Positions 27,190 to 37,171 are shown, counted from the stretch's first letter. The stretch is DNA of 64,000 nt from Enterobacillus tribolii (GCF_003363015.1 NZ_QRAP01000001.1:853162-917161), one strand, 5' to 3'. Made by a program: numbers and translations. Notes: generated by a model from the sequence alone, not told the origin.

Positions 27190-28002
27190 ATGGCACGCAT
27201 TATTGTTGTTACATCAGGTAAAGGGGGCGTTGGCAAAACTACGTCAAGCGCGGCCATTGCTACCGGATTAGCCCAGAAAGGTAAAAAGACCGTCGTCATC
27301 GACTTTGACATCGGTCTGCGTAACCTTGATCTCATCATGGGATGTGAACGTCGGGTGGTTTACGATTTCGTCAACGTCATTCAGGGCGATGCCACGCTGA
27401 ACCAGGCGCTAATCAAGGATAAACGGACGGAAAACCTGTACATTCTGCCCGCCTCGCAGACCCGCGACAAAGATGCGCTGACGCATGAAGGCGTAGCCAA
27501 AGTGCTGGACGATCTGGCGACGATGCAATTCGATTTCGTCATCTGCGACTCGCCGGCCGGCATTGAAACCGGCGCCCTGATGGCGCTCTATTTCGCCGAT
27601 GAGGCCATCATCACCACCAACCCTGAAGTGTCGTCGGTACGTGACTCTGACCGCATTCTCGGTATCCTGTCGTCCAAATCACGCCGCGCCGAGCAAGGCC
27701 AGGAGCCGATTAAGGAACACCTGCTGCTGACCCGTTACAACCCGGGCCGCGTCAGCCGCGGCGACATGCTCAGCATGGAAGATGTACTGGAAATTCTGCG
27801 CATTCCCCTTCTGGGCGTGATCCCGGAAAGCCAGTCCGTGCTGCGGGCCTCCAACCAGGGGGAACCGGTTATACTGGATAAAGAATCAGACGCAGGACAG
27901 GCTTATCAGGACACCGTCGATCGTCTGTTGGGTGAAGAGCGTCCGTTCCGTTTTGTTGAAGAAGAGAAGAAAGGCTTCCTGAAACGCCTGTTCGGGGGAT
28001 AA
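27190..28002 (+). CDS. minD: Septum site-determining ATPase MinD
   Basis: Encodes 270 residues, the family length. Membrane-cycling ATPase that recruits MinC and is released by MinE. The deviant Walker A is [11 protein letters not shown] with signature K11 and K16. The C-terminal amphipathic membrane-targeting helix is [13 protein letters not shown]. Lies 24 bases after minC and 2 bases before minE. Confidence 0.98.
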   Translation: MARIIVVTSGKGGVGKTTSSAAIATGLAQKGKKTVVIDFDIGLRNLDLIMGCERRVVYDFVNVIQGDATLNQALIKDKRTENLYILPASQTRDKDALTHEGVAKVLDDLATMQFDFVICDSPAGIETGALMALYFADEAIITTNPEVSSVRDSDRILGILSSKSRRAEQGQEPIKEHLLLTRYNPGRVSRGDMLSMEDVLEILRIPLLGVIPESQSVLRASNQGEPVILDKESDAGQAYQDTVDRLLGEERPFRFVEEEKKGFLKRLFGG

Positions 28003-28004
28003 CC

Positions 28005-28274
28005 ATGGCATTACTTGATTTTTTCCTGTCGCGCAAAAAAACGACAGCCAACATAGCCAAGGAACGGCTGCAAATCATCGTCGCGGAGCGACGCCGCAGC
28101 GACACTGAGCCGCATTATTTACCGCAGTTAAAGCGCGATATTTTGGACGTCATCTGTAAATACATTCAGATTGATCCGGAAATGGTAACCGTGCAGTTGG
28201 AACAAAAAGGAGATGATATCTCCGTTCTGGAACTTAACGTCACGCTACCGGAATCTGAAGAAGCCCCGAAATGA
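28005..28274 (+). CDS. minE: Cell division topological specificity factor MinE
   Basis: Encodes 89 residues (E. coli 88). The N-terminal part ([21 protein letters not shown]) forms the membrane- and MinD-contacting segment, and the C-terminal half (about 33-89) is the dimeric topological domain. Stimulates MinD ATPase, causing pole-to-pole oscillation. A GC-rich hairpin lies about 30 bases later but has no U-run. Confidence 0.97.
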   Translation: MALLDFFLSRKKTTANIAKERLQIIVAERRRSDTEPHYLPQLKRDILDVICKYIQIDPEMVTVQLEQKGDDISVLELNVTLPESEEAPK

Positions 28275-28523
28275 TTCCGCACCACTGCAATATACCGTTC
28301 ATCCCCCTATTCTTATAGGGGGAAACTGGATATATTCACAGTAACCTCTTGCCGGTTTTTTAATTTCCCACACATTTATCGAGTCATGATAAATAGTGCT
28401 GTATATTTCTCAGGGTGATTTTAAGATTAATCGCCGGGCATTATATAAAATAATATCGGCATTCATTCCTGCCTGAGGGAATAAACCAAGCGTGCGGTAT
28501 CGAAAAATACCGCAACGGTAAGA

Positions 28524-29639
28524 TTATAATTTATCCAGCGTGGCACGCAGCGCGTCGCCTAATAATGTTTCACGCCATCCTTGCAGCAGTTCAGGCTGCT
28601 CATTTTTACCCAGCCAGAACCAACTCAATACCTGATTAATTTGCCGCCGTGACGCGATCAGTTCGGCGGATAATCCGCTGCGCTGCGCGGCATTTTGCAC
28701 TTCAGCTTTCAGCTCTTTAAACGCCCGTTTGTATTTGGGGTGATCGATAAGCCGTTCTTCCGCTTCCGGCCACTCAGACTCAGGCAACTCGCGCGCGGCA
28801 TTAGCCAGGGCGACCAGCGTTTTGCCGTGATAGCGGATCTCCTGCCCGCTGATACCCAACTTGTCCAGCTCTCCCAGCGAGGTCGGCATATAGCGTGCTA
28901 CCTGCCACAGATTTTCTTCACGCACGACGAAATTCACCGCCATATCCCGCTCACGCGCCTGCGTTAAGCGCCAGGCCGCCAGCGCCTTCAGGCACGCTAA
29001 CTGACGGGTACGCAGTTGCCAAACGTTGCTGAAATCTTTATACGCCTCCTCCGGCTGCAAGACTTCACGACGGCGGCGGCAAATCATCCGGCACTCATCT
29101 TCCGCAGCCGCCATCCAGCCGGCTTCGCTCACCTGCTCAATGAGCTGCTGCGCCAACGGCAGCAAGTAGAACACATCCGCCGCGGCGTATACGCATTGCC
29201 TTTCCGTCAGTGGCCGGGCCAGCCAATCGGTGCGGGACTCACTCTTGTCCAGCGCAACGCCCAGATAGTCCTGCACCAGCGCAGCAAAGCCGGTAGACAG
29301 CGGACGCCCGGTAAACGCAGCCAGCACCTGCGTATCAATCATCGGCTCCGGCAACATCTGAAAATCGTGCAGGAAAACCTCCAGATCTTCGCTGCCGGCG
29401 TGCAGTAATTTGAGCACGTTCGGCGCTTTGAGCAGATGCGTGAAGGGTTGCCAGTCGGTGATGCCCAGCGGGTCAATCAGCGCCAGGGACTCACCGTCAT
29501 ACAGCTGAATCAGGCCCAACTGGGGGTAGTAGGTACGGGTGCGGACGAATTCGGTATCCAGCGCTACCCGGTCATAGTGACAGGCGCGCTCGCAGACTTC
29601 TTTCAGTTCATCGTTGGTGGTAATTAATTGATAATTCAA
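28524..29639 (-). CDS. rnd: Ribonuclease D
   Basis: Encodes 371 residues from a TTG codon at 29639 (TTG AAT TAT CAA), or 382 if ATG 29672 is used. I favour TTG because E. coli Rnd also begins at UUG with the same MNYQ-ITT sequence, and the extra 11 residues have no counterpart. DEDD-type 3'-5' exoribonuclease for tRNA 3' maturation. Exonuclease motifs are ALDTEFVRTRTYYP (D and E), HAGSEDLEVF and YAAADVFYLLP; an HRDC domain follows (about residues 205-290). Confidence 0.95.
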   Translation of the reverse strand: MNYQLITTNDELKEVCERACHYDRVALDTEFVRTRTYYPQLGLIQLYDGESLALIDPLGITDWQPFTHLLKAPNVLKLLHAGSEDLEVFLHDFQMLPEPMIDTQVLAAFTGRPLSTGFAALVQDYLGVALDKSESRTDWLARPLTERQCVYAAADVFYLLPLAQQLIEQVSEAGWMAAAEDECRMICRRRREVLQPEEAYKDFSNVWQLRTRQLACLKALAAWRLTQARERDMAVNFVVREENLWQVARYMPTSLGELDKLGISGQEIRYHGKTLVALANAARELPESEWPEAEERLIDHPKYKRAFKELKAEVQNAAQRSGLSAELIASRRQINQVLSWFWLGKNEQPELLQGWRETLLGDALRATLDKL

Positions 29640-29715
29640 AATAGCGTTCTCATTGAGTATTACGCGCGCCATCGCGCGGAACAGCTTGTTTCGTTATGGA
29701 TTTGTCACAGTATAA

Positions 29716-29742
29716 ACAAAAACGCCGGTGTAAACCGGCGTT
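29716..29742 (-). terminator. fadD terminator
   Basis: Nine-bp perfect stem (arms 29721-29729 and 29734-29742, aacgccggt/accggcgtt). Read on the - strand, it is followed by a T-rich run and lies about 30 bases after the fadD stop. Confidence 0.85.
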
Positions 29743-29772
29743 AAACGTTAAGCACAGCTAAAAAACAGCACC

Positions 29773-31458
29773 TTATGCTGCATTATCCTGCGATACCTGT
29801 TGTTCCTCCCGCAATTTACGCCGCAAAATCTTGCCGACGTTCGACTTGGGCAACTCATCGTAAAACTCTATCTTTTTCGGCACCTTATAGCCGGTGAGAT
29901 GCAGACGGCAATGCGCCAGCAGCTCTTCGCGCGTCAGTGACGGATCTTTCTTCACCACGCAAATTTTCACCATTTCCCCCGACGCTTCGCTGGGCACGCC
30001 AATCGCCGCACACTCCAGCACTTTGTCATTCATGGAAACGACTTCTTCAATCTCATTGGGGTAGACGTTGAACCCAGACACCAGAATCATGTCTTTTTTA
30101 CGATCCACGATGCGCAGGAAACCTTCGTCGTCCATTGTGACAACGTCACCTGTCGCCAGCCAACCATCGTGCAAAATATCATCCGTCGCTTCCGGGCGCT
30201 GCCAATATCCCAGCATCACCTGCGGCCCCCTGACCCACAGTTCCCCCGCTTCGCCATGCGGCACGTCATTGCCGTCATCGTCCACCATGCGGATATCCGT
30301 AGAAGGAACCGGCAGCCCGATGCTGCCGCTGTAGTGTTTGAGGTCGTAAGGGTTACCGGACACCAGCGGCGAACACTCCGTCAGCCCGTACCCTTCCAGC
30401 AGGTGTTTACCGGTCAATGATTCCCACTTCTCAGCCACGGAACGTTGTACCGACATGCCGCCGCCAACGGAAAGGCGCAGTGAAGAGAAGTCCAGCTCGC
30501 GGAAGTCTTCGTTGTTCAGCAGCGCGTTAAACAGGGTATTCACCCCGGTCAGCGCGGTAAACGGGTAGCGCGCCAGCTCTTTCACCATGCCGGGAATATC
30601 GCGGGGGTTGGTAATCAGCAGGCTGCTTCCGCCGAGTTCAATAAACAGCAGGCAGTTCACCGTCAGGGCAAAGATGTGATACAGCGGCAGCGCCGTTACC
30701 ACCAGCTCATGGCCCACCTGAAGCAGCGAGCCGTATGCCGCCTTGGCCTGTACCAGGTTAGCCTGCATATTGCGGTGCGTCAGCATCGCGCCCTTGGCGA
30801 CGCCGGTGGTTCCCCCGGTATATTGCAGGAAAGCCAGATCGTGATTGCTGATCTCAGGCTTGACATACTGTAAACGGCGGCCGCGCTGCAACGCGGCGCG
30901 AAATGAAATCGCGTCCGGCAGGTTATATTTCGGCACCAGCCGCTTGATGTATTTGACGACGAAGTTGACCAGCGTTGCCTTGACCGGCGCCAGCTGATCG
31001 CCCATCCGGGTCAGAATAACGTGCTTAACCCGGGTGTGATACACCACTTTTTCCAGCGTATGGGCGAAGTTAGAGACAATCACGATAGCGGCAGCACCGC
31101 TGTCGTTCAACTGGTGCTCCAGCTCACGCGGGGTGTAGAGCGGATTGACGTTCACAACGACCATGCCGGCGCGCAGAATGCCGAACAGCGCAATGGGGTA
31201 TTGCAACAGATTCGGCATCATCAGGGCCACGCGATCCCCTTTTCTCAGGCCCAGCTCATTTTGCAGGTACGCCGCAAACGCCCGGCTGCGTTCTTCCAGC
31301 TTGCGGTACGTCATCACCTGCCCCATGTTGATGAAGGCGGGTTGATCGGCAAAACGCATGACGGATTGCTCAAACATCTCAACCAGAGAAGAATACTGAT
31401 CCGGATCGATTTCTGCCGGAACATTGGAGGGATATCGTTTCAGCCAAACCTTTTCCAA
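29773..31458 (-). CDS. fadD: Long-chain fatty acyl-CoA ligase
   Basis: Encodes 561 residues, the E. coli length. ATP-dependent AMP-forming enzyme that activates exogenous long-chain fatty acids at the inner face of the membrane. The AMP-binding signature is [18 protein letters not shown] near residue 215; the fatty acyl-CoA signature follows in [34 protein letters not shown] precedes the ATG. A FadR-like operator lies about 100 bases upstream, and fadR is in the same window. Confidence 0.97.
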   Translation of the reverse strand: MEKVWLKRYPSNVPAEIDPDQYSSLVEMFEQSVMRFADQPAFINMGQVMTYRKLEERSRAFAAYLQNELGLRKGDRVALMMPNLLQYPIALFGILRAGMVVVNVNPLYTPRELEHQLNDSGAAAIVIVSNFAHTLEKVVYHTRVKHVILTRMGDQLAPVKATLVNFVVKYIKRLVPKYNLPDAISFRAALQRGRRLQYVKPEISNHDLAFLQYTGGTTGVAKGAMLTHRNMQANLVQAKAAYGSLLQVGHELVVTALPLYHIFALTVNCLLFIELGGSSLLITNPRDIPGMVKELARYPFTALTGVNTLFNALLNNEDFRELDFSSLRLSVGGGMSVQRSVAEKWESLTGKHLLEGYGLTECSPLVSGNPYDLKHYSGSIGLPVPSTDIRMVDDDGNDVPHGEAGELWVRGPQVMLGYWQRPEATDDILHDGWLATGDVVTMDDEGFLRIVDRKKDMILVSGFNVYPNEIEEVVSMNDKVLECAAIGVPSEASGEMVKICVVKKDPSLTREELLAHCRLHLTGYKVPKKIEFYDELPKSNVGKILRRKLREEQQVSQDNAA

Positions 31459-31555
31459 GGTCTATCTCCTTTGATTATCGCCGGCATGCGACATGCCTGA
31501 ACCGTAGCGCTGTTAATAAATGTCGTGATAAAACACTTTCAGTTAACAAAATTTT

Positions 31556-31572
31556 AACTCAGCGTACCAGTT
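31556..31572 (-). promoter_or_regulatory. Candidate FadR operator of fadD
   Basis: On the - strand the 17-mer reads AACTGGTACGCTGAGTT. It has the ACTGGT half-site of FadR operators and closely resembles the E. coli fadD operator as I recall it (AGCTGGTATGATGAGTT). It lies 98 bases upstream of fadD. Confidence 0.55.
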
Positions 31573-31631
31573 TGCCAACAAACAATGTTCAGGTTGCGAT
31601 GCGCGTCACTAAAAAAGCGCCGCTCCCGACG

Positions 31632-31664
31632 CAAAAAAATAAGGCGACGCGCACGCCGCCTTAT
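31632..31664 (-). terminator. Terminator of slp/yeaY gene
   Basis: Stem arms 31639-31646 (ataaggcg) and 31657-31664 (cgccttat); on the - strand it is followed by a run of T. It lies 15 bases after the stop of the Slp-family gene. Confidence 0.85.
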
Positions 31665-31679
31665 AACAACGAATTTTTA

Positions 31680-32285
31680 TTATTGCGTTACGTAAGTATG
31701 AATCTGTGCCGGGCCAGGGTTATACCAGCCCCAGCCGGGCCCCCAGTATGGCCCCCAGCCTTGCCCGTGCCATCCCGGCCCCGGTCCGTAGCCCCACGGG
31801 CCGGGCTGCGGCGGTAAAACCACCTGCTGGGCCAGGCGCCAACGCTGATAACCGCTGATGTCCAGCGTGACGTAGGTATACGGCGTTTGGCCGATCTTGC
31901 CGTCAACGCTGCCGGTGATTTTCCCCACCACCGTTACCAGACGGTTTTTGAAATCAACCGGGTCAAGGAACAACGGCGTTTTGGCTATCAGGCGTCCTTC
32001 CGAGGAACTGCCGAGGATCGGTCTGGCGCCTTCATCCAGAGGCGACACTGCAATCTCCAGCATCGTGCCCTCCTTCTGATTGACGACGTTTACCACCGTG
32101 CCGCCGAAACGGGCCTCCCAGCCGACAAAGCTTTGTGGCGACGCATGCACCCGCGCAAAATTCTGCTCGATATTTTGCGATGCGCCTTTGATGGAGTCCG
32201 GAACGGAAACACACCCCGTCAGCAGTAACGGGCCACTTAACGCAATCATGACAAACACGCTGCGAATCCGGGTAAACAGTGCCAT
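31680..32285 (-). CDS. yeaY: Slp-family outer membrane lipoprotein (YeaY-like)
   Basis: Encodes 201 residues. Signal peptide with lipobox LLTGC (Cys25), then a Slp domain ([16 protein letters not shown] through GYQRWRL). The C-terminus is Gly/Pro/Trp-rich ([20 protein letters not shown]), longer than in E. coli YeaY but ending in the same WGWYNPGPA. Probably an outer-membrane lipoprotein related to starvation-inducible Slp; function unclear. Start ATG 32285 has TGAGGTTT upstream; an in-frame ATG at 32327 would put unmatched residues before the signal. Follows tsaB, as in E. coli. Confidence 0.92.
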   Translation of the reverse strand: MALFTRIRSVFVMIALSGPLLLTGCVSVPDSIKGASQNIEQNFARVHASPQSFVGWEARFGGTVVNVVNQKEGTMLEIAVSPLDEGARPILGSSSEGRLIAKTPLFLDPVDFKNRLVTVVGKITGSVDGKIGQTPYTYVTLDISGYQRWRLAQQVVLPPQPGPWGYGPGPGWHGQGWGPYWGPGWGWYNPGPAQIHTYVTQ

Positions 32286-32342
32286 GGTAAACCTCACAAT
32301 GAGTGGCTTATCTTTTTGTTTGACCACATATTTTGGCAGAAG

Positions 32343-33044
32343 TTATTCGCGACCGGGTAATTTTTTCCAGGCAACCTCGTTACGCAGGTAAACCGGTTGG
32401 GCTTCCTCAACGGGCACACCGCCGTGTTGCCGCCACTGATGCAGCGCCAGCGGCAGCATGTCCTGCGCATCCGGCAAGCTTATCCGGCCATCGGTCAGGA
32501 TGATCCCCGTCTCCGCCAACATCTCCGGATAGGTTTCCCACCCCGTACCCACTTTAGTCCAGGCTCCGCCGTCTGCCTGCGCAATAACGGCGGCCTGCTG
32601 CGGCGCCGTTACTTTTTCAGATTCCGCCCCGGACCACACACCGTCACCGTCGTGCTGAAACTCGCCCCAGTACACTTCGCCCATACGGGCGTCGATAGCG
32701 GCCAGCACCCGCCGGGCGCCGGAAACGCGGTAAGCGCCCTGCGCCATGGTCATCAGGGTAGAAACGCCGACCATCGGCAAATCCGCCCCCAACGCCAGCC
32801 CCTGGGCAATGCCGATGCCAATACGAACGCCGGTAAAGCTGCCGGGGCCGCGGCCAAACGCCAGCGCATCCAGTTGATTCAGCGTCAGCCCGCACTCCGC
32901 CAGCACCTGTTGCACCATCGGCAAAATGCGTTGGGTATGTTCGCGCGGGCAAATTTCAAATAACGAGTGAATTTCACCCTCATTCCAGATAGCAACGGAA
33001 CAGGCTTCCGTTGCCGTATCAAGCGCTAAGATTCGCGTGGACAT
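32343..33044 (-). CDS. tsaB: tRNA threonylcarbamoyladenosine protein TsaB (YeaZ)
   Basis: Encodes 233 residues. Non-catalytic ASKHA-fold partner of TsaD and TsaE in making the universal t6A37 modification of ANN-decoding tRNAs. Family landmarks: [14 protein letters not shown] at the N-terminus, [11 protein letters not shown], and [15 protein letters not shown] around residues 65-80. Start ATG 33044 follows GAGGTGAAT; a further in-frame ATG exists at 33065. It ends 58 bases before the Slp-family gene. Confidence 0.96.
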   Translation of the reverse strand: MSTRILALDTATEACSVAIWNEGEIHSLFEICPREHTQRILPMVQQVLAECGLTLNQLDALAFGRGPGSFTGVRIGIGIAQGLALGADLPMVGVSTLMTMAQGAYRVSGARRVLAAIDARMGEVYWGEFQHDGDGVWSGAESEKVTAPQQAAVIAQADGGAWTKVGTGWETYPEMLAETGIILTDGRISLPDAQDMLPLALHQWRQHGGVPVEEAQPVYLRNEVAWKKLPGRE

Positions 33045-33104
33045 ATTCACCTCGGGCGAAACCATAAAAAATAAACGGCGCGGATCATACCACAGGCCGC
33101 CGGT

Positions 33105-35009
33105 TCAGGGAGCCTGTTTCAGAAAGCGGATGGCCTGCTGTAAATCACGGGTACGCGGCGCGGGCGGCAGGCTGTTGAGGAACACGCCGCCGTACGGGCG
33201 CATGACCAGACGGTTGTCGCAGATGATCACCACGCCGCGATCCGACGTATCACGAATCAGGCGCCCTACGCCCTGCTTCAGGGTGATTACCGCCTCAGGG
33301 AGCTGCACGTCGTTGAACGGATCGCCGCCGCGCAGGCGGCAGTCGTCAATCCGCGCCTTCAGTAGCGGATCGTCCGGCGCAGTAAAGGGTAATTTGTCGA
33401 TAATGACGCAGGAAAGCGCATCGCCCCGTACGTCCACGCCTTCCCAGAAACTGCCCGTCGCCACCAGCAAAGCATCGCCGGCGGCGATGAACTCCGCCAG
33501 CAGCCGGCTTTTGCTGGTTTCGCCCTGAACCAGCACCGGCAGCGTCATGGTGGCGCGAAACTCTTCCGCCAGCTCCCGCATCATGGCGTGGGAAGTACAC
33601 AGGAAAAAGCAGCGCCCCCGGTTGGCTTCAATCACCGGTCTGAGCATACGCGCCAGTTGGCGCGCGCCGCCGGGCTGATTGGGGGACGGCAGATAACGCG
33701 GCACACACAGCAACGCCTGATGCTGGAAGTCGAACGGACTGGGCAGCAGCAGGCTCTTGGCTTCGTCCAGCCCAAGGCGGGAAGTAAAGTGGCTGACGTC
33801 GTCGTTCACCGCCAGCGTCGCCGACGTAAAAATCCAGGCGCCGGGTTTCTCTTTCATCACCTCAAGAAACTTGTCCGCCACCGTTAACGGCGTCAGCGCC
33901 AGAACGAAATGGCGCGCGCTGCACTCATACCAATAGCTGTAGCCCGGCACCGACACATCGCGCAGTCGCTTCAGGCGGTTGCGGTAAAGCGTGGCGCGTT
34001 CAAATGCGGCATCAAGCAACGCTGAACGTCCCAGCGACATCTTTATCACGTCATAGCACAGCTCAAGCGCGTCATCGAGCAGCACCAGGGCACGCTGTAC
34101 CGGCTGTTGCTCCAGCACGTCCCGCAGGTTTCCGCGAAAGCCGGGGTCGCCCAGCGCCAGGCGGAAATCCTGCGCGCTCTGGCTCAGGCGATCTGCGCTT
34201 TTCTGCAACTGCGCCATATCACGGACTTCGGTGCGGTAAGCAATGGTGATGTCTTTCGCCAGATCCATCAGTTGGCGGCTGGAAAGCTGCTGACCAAAAT
34301 ATTGGCTGGCGATGTCCGGCAATTGATGGGCTTCGTCGAAAATCATCACCTGCGCATCCGGGATCAGCTCGCCGAAGCCCGTTTCCTTCACCACCAGATC
34401 GGCCAGAAAAAGATGATGGTTAACCACCACCAAATCAGCATCCATCGCCCGGCGACGGGCTTTCACCACGAAGCAGTCTTTGTATTGCGGGCAGTCGCTG
34501 CCCAGGCAGTTGTCGTTGGTACTGGTCACCAGCGGCCAGACCATGCTGTCTTCCGGCACTTCGCTGCAATTGCTGATATCGCCGTCGAGGGTCTGATGCG
34601 ACCAGCCGTGCAGGCTGACCATCTCCGTCAGCATCTGACCGGCCAACTCGCCGCCCGTCATGCTCTGCTGCTCCAGACGTTCCAGGCAGAGATAGTTAGA
34701 GCGCCCCTTCAGGATGGCTACCTTGCCGCTGTAGGCAATGGCCGTCGTGACGGTCGGAAGATCGCGGGAATAGAGCTGATCCTGCAGCGCTTTGGAGCCG
34801 GTTGAAATGATTACTTTGGTGCCGGCGCGCAACGCCGGCACCAGATAGGCATAGGTTTTCCCCGTACCGGTTCCGGCTTCTACCACCAGTTCTTCTTTGC
34901 GACGGATAGCGCGGGAAACGGCCTGCGCCATCTCCTGCTGCGCGGCACGTGGCTTAAAACCGGGAATGGCCTTCGCCAGGGGGCCTTCGGGGGCAAAATC
35001 GTCAGTCAC
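33105..35009 (-). CDS. yoaA: DinG-family helicase YoaA
   Basis: Encodes 634 residues from GTG 35009 (TDDFAPEGPLAKAIPGF), which has AGAGG just upstream; an ATG at 35021 would add four residues. XPD/DinG-like superfamily 2 iron-sulfur DNA helicase, linked in E. coli to replication-fork repair and to the polymerase subunit chi (HolC). Walker A is EAGTGTGKTYAYL near residue 45; the iron-sulfur cysteines fall in YLCLERL through CLGSDCPQYKDCF (about 105-165); the Walker B box is IFDEAHQLPD and motif VI is KQGVGRLIRD. Confidence 0.95.
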   Translation of the reverse strand: MTDDFAPEGPLAKAIPGFKPRAAQQEMAQAVSRAIRRKEELVVEAGTGTGKTYAYLVPALRAGTKVIISTGSKALQDQLYSRDLPTVTTAIAYSGKVAILKGRSNYLCLERLEQQSMTGGELAGQMLTEMVSLHGWSHQTLDGDISNCSEVPEDSMVWPLVTSTNDNCLGSDCPQYKDCFVVKARRRAMDADLVVVNHHLFLADLVVKETGFGELIPDAQVMIFDEAHQLPDIASQYFGQQLSSRQLMDLAKDITIAYRTEVRDMAQLQKSADRLSQSAQDFRLALGDPGFRGNLRDVLEQQPVQRALVLLDDALELCYDVIKMSLGRSALLDAAFERATLYRNRLKRLRDVSVPGYSYWYECSARHFVLALTPLTVADKFLEVMKEKPGAWIFTSATLAVNDDVSHFTSRLGLDEAKSLLLPSPFDFQHQALLCVPRYLPSPNQPGGARQLARMLRPVIEANRGRCFFLCTSHAMMRELAEEFRATMTLPVLVQGETSKSRLLAEFIAAGDALLVATGSFWEGVDVRGDALSCVIIDKLPFTAPDDPLLKARIDDCRLRGGDPFNDVQLPEAVITLKQGVGRLIRDTSDRGVVIICDNRLVMRPYGGVFLNSLPPAPRTRDLQQAIRFLKQAP

Positions 35010-35086
35010 ACAACCTCTCATACCTGCGTGGAAGCGCTGATTATGCCAATCCCCCCGGAGAGGGTCACTGTATTTCTGATAATGCG

Positions 35087-35404
35087 TTATCCGGCAGGAT
35101 TCAGATTGCCACGGGTAATCGTGGTCAGCGGCAGGTTGATGTCGAACAGTTTGCAGCGGATGTCCTGAGCGCCCATCTCCGCCACGCGCTTGCTGTGCAT
35201 AGTGGCATAACGTTCCGCGCTGGCTTTGTCGGCGAAAAGATAGATGCCGCCGGCCTCTCCGGCCTGCTCATTTTCAGTCCAGATTTTGGAAATAAACCCC
35301 TCTTCTTCAGTGATGCTTTGCGCCAGAGGAACGGCCATCTGCGACAGGTTTTCGCCCAGCATCTCCGCCGGCATTTTAAAATCGATTTGCAGTAATACGG
35401 TCAT
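35087..35404 (-). CDS. ydhR: YdhR-like mono-oxygenase fold protein
   Basis: Encodes 105 residues aligned with E. coli YdhR (101 aa): LLQIDFKMP, EEGFISKIWTENEQAGEAGG, IYLFADKASAERY. YdhR is a dimeric ferredoxin-like alpha/beta barrel of the antibiotic-biosynthesis-monooxygenase group with no settled substrate. Monocistronic, cytoplasmic. AAGGAGC lies before the ATG. Confidence 0.9.
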   Translation of the reverse strand: MTVLLQIDFKMPAEMLGENLSQMAVPLAQSITEEEGFISKIWTENEQAGEAGGIYLFADKASAERYATMHSKRVAEMGAQDIRCKLFDINLPLTTITRGNLNPAG

Positions 35405-35590
35405 TTTCAGCTCCTTCTATCGTCTTTATTGTCATAATGGGTCCATAATCCCGCCATACTTAATTCTACGGAATAATAATCAGATATAATGCCGTCAGAA
35501 CACGTATGTGATAAAACTCGTGAATATTACCACATTATTTTTTCCGGGATTCGAAAGTTCGGGTTACGGAACCAACCTAAGGAGTGACTT

Positions 35591-35935
35591 ATGTCCATTG
35601 AACGTATCGACCCTGAAGCCCGCTGGTCCGATGCCACCGTATTTAATGACACCATCTATTATACCAGCGTCCCCGACAATCTGGACGCCGACGCCACGGC
35701 GCAAACGGCTAACGCCCTGGCCGCCGTCGACATGATTCTCGCCCGCCTGGGCAGTAATAAAACGCGGATACTCGACGCCACCATTTTCCTGGCGGATAAA
35801 GCCGATTTCGCCGCCATGAATGCAGCATGGGATGCCTGGGTGCCGGAAGGGAAAGCGCCGGTGCGCTGCACGGTGCAGGCGGCGTTGATGAACCCGCGTT
35901 ATAAGGTAGAAATCAAGATTATTGCCGCACGCTGA
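35591..35935 (+). CDS. yoaB: RidA/YjgF family protein YoaB
   Basis: Encodes 114 residues, the length of E. coli YoaB. RidA-type trimeric deaminase fold; the best-studied members hydrolyse reactive enamine/imine intermediates. The substrate-anchoring Arg is the R of PVRCTVQAALMNP, near residue 95. AAGGAGTG precedes the ATG. Next to yoaA, as in E. coli. Confidence 0.94.
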   Translation: MSIERIDPEARWSDATVFNDTIYYTSVPDNLDADATAQTANALAAVDMILARLGSNKTRILDATIFLADKADFAAMNAAWDAWVPEGKAPVRCTVQAALMNPRYKVEIKIIAAR

Positions 35936-35983
35936 TCCCAGGCCGCGGATGGTGGTTTACATCCGCGGCCTGCGCTGGCGCCG

Positions 35984-36313
35984 TTATGCCAGCTTAATCA
36001 TGACCATTCCCAGCAGCAGCAGAATAAGGCCGGCCCAACCTTTGTAGTTCAGACGCTGACCGAACAGGATCCAGCCTGCGGCTACGGTCGCGGCAATACC
36101 GAATCCGCCCCACAGAGCATACGCCACGGACAGCTCAATGCCCTTCACCGCCTGTGCCAGCGCGCTGAACGCGGCCAGCACTGCCGCCAGGGACAACAGC
36201 CCCAGCCACACGCGACGGAAACCATCCGACATTTTCAGGAAGATATTCGCAATAATTTCCAGCACCACGGCCAGCATCAGCCAGGCGATGTGGAACCATT
36301 CCAACTGTTGCAT
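35984..36313 (-). CDS. mdtI: Spermidine exporter subunit MdtI
   Basis: Encodes 109 residues, the E. coli length. Four-helix small multidrug resistance protein that pairs with MdtJ to export spermidine. The membrane-embedded acidic residue is E19 in [14 protein letters not shown]; the tail ends [15 protein letters not shown]. It starts 11 bases after mdtJ ends, on the same strand. Confidence 0.96.
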   Translation of the reverse strand: MQQLEWFHIAWLMLAVVLEIIANIFLKMSDGFRRVWLGLLSLAAVLAAFSALAQAVKGIELSVAYALWGGFGIAATVAAGWILFGQRLNYKGWAGLILLLLGMVMIKLA

Positions 36314-36324
36314 ACATCACCCCG

Positions 36325-36684
36325 TTAAGCCGTCGCCAGCTTCTGTTTGCCGGACGCTCGCGTCTTGACCGTACCGGACTTCACCAGGGCGATACCTGCG
36401 ACCAGCGTCGCCAGACCCAACAACTTCATCGGCGACATGCTTTCGCCGAACCACATCACGCTGAACAACGTAATGAACAGAATGCCGATGCCTTCCCACA
36501 GCGCATACGCGACGCCCAGCGCCACGCGCTTCACGGCGAAAGACAGCAGAATATACGACAGGGTAATCATCGCCAGCATCACGATATTGCCGCTCATGCC
36601 GCCGCTGAGGCTGGCCCACTTCATCGACAGGGTGCCAATAATCTCCGCCGCGATCGCACAGGCCAAAAAGATCCAATAAATCAT
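36325..36684 (-). CDS. mdtJ: Spermidine exporter subunit MdtJ
   Basis: Encodes 119 residues (E. coli 121). Four-helix SMR subunit; the essential Glu is in [17 protein letters not shown], near residue 15. It functions as a heteromer with MdtI. ATG 36684 follows GGAGAG. The 5' leader is about 300 bases and carries a candidate short open frame (36900-36998), which matters because the E. coli operon is under leader-peptide translation control. Confidence 0.96.
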   Translation of the reverse strand: MIYWIFLACAIAAEIIGTLSMKWASLSGGMSGNIVMLAMITLSYILLSFAVKRVALGVAYALWEGIGILFITLFSVMWFGESMSPMKLLGLATLVAGIALVKSGTVKTRASGKQKLATA

Positions 36685-36899
36685 TTTTCTCTCCATACAG
36701 CTTAATTTGTTGCTTAACCCGTCGTTTCCATCATTTTTTCATTCTGGAGGCATGCAAAAAGGCAGCCGTCTGGTGACGGAAAACAAAAATCCCCTTCCGG
36801 ACGAAGCAAATCAAACGGGTTGTAATAAACGTTCAGTCAGGAAAAAAACCGGTAACAGGGCGCTTTCCCGCTGAGCGGAAACAAGTAAGGAGAGTGGGG

Positions 36900-36998
36900 C
36901 TAAAGCTCGCCGGACCAGTGTTGCTCACTGGAAAGTGAAGTGGAGACGTATAACAGAAATGCAGAGGTTTTAATCTTCATCAGATTTGTTGTTTTCAT
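36900..36998 (-). CDS. Candidate leader peptide upstream of mdtJI
   Basis: A 32-codon frame on the mdtJI strand, starting MKTTNLMKIK and ending QHWSGEL, with a GGGGGAAG-type site about 11 bases before the ATG. It lies 215 bases upstream of mdtJ. The intervening RNA can fold (ccgctcagcgg) and has T-runs. In E. coli, as I recall, a short upstream ORF (mdtU) makes mdtJI expression respond to spermidine. I cannot confirm sequence homology to MdtU, so this is a positional call. Confidence 0.45.
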   Translation of the reverse strand: MKTTNLMKIKTSAFLLYVSTSLSSEQHWSGEL

Positions 36999-37171
36999 AA
37001 TATTCACATCTTCCCCCCGTACTCACATTTTCCGTACGGTTTGTTCAGTGTCCTCATTTAGCGTTAATTTCTGTGATAAGTTGTATCACAGCCCATTTTA
37101 TTAAGCAAACCGCTTTATTTGAAGTTTTCAATAAAAAATCACTATATATAAGCAAGTTAGCTGGATAAAAC
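36999..37171. other. AT-rich leader/promoter region of mdtJI
   Basis: About 170 bases without a gene, AT-rich, including the palindromic TGTGATAAGTTGTATCACA at 37072-37090. That palindrome could be an operator or a degenerate CRP-like site (TGTGA/TCACA with non-standard spacing). The promoter of the mdtJI transcript should lie here. Confidence 0.4.

Noticed and set aside
28303-28322. Hairpin ccccctat/ataggggg after minE as a terminator
   Set aside because: Stem is perfect, but no U-run follows and the next gene is convergent more than 200 bases away. Evidence is too thin to call it.
28493-28514. Hairpin tgcggtat/ataccgca after rnd
   Set aside because: Eight-bp stem without a T-rich tail in the rnd direction; it may be a weak terminator but is not supported.
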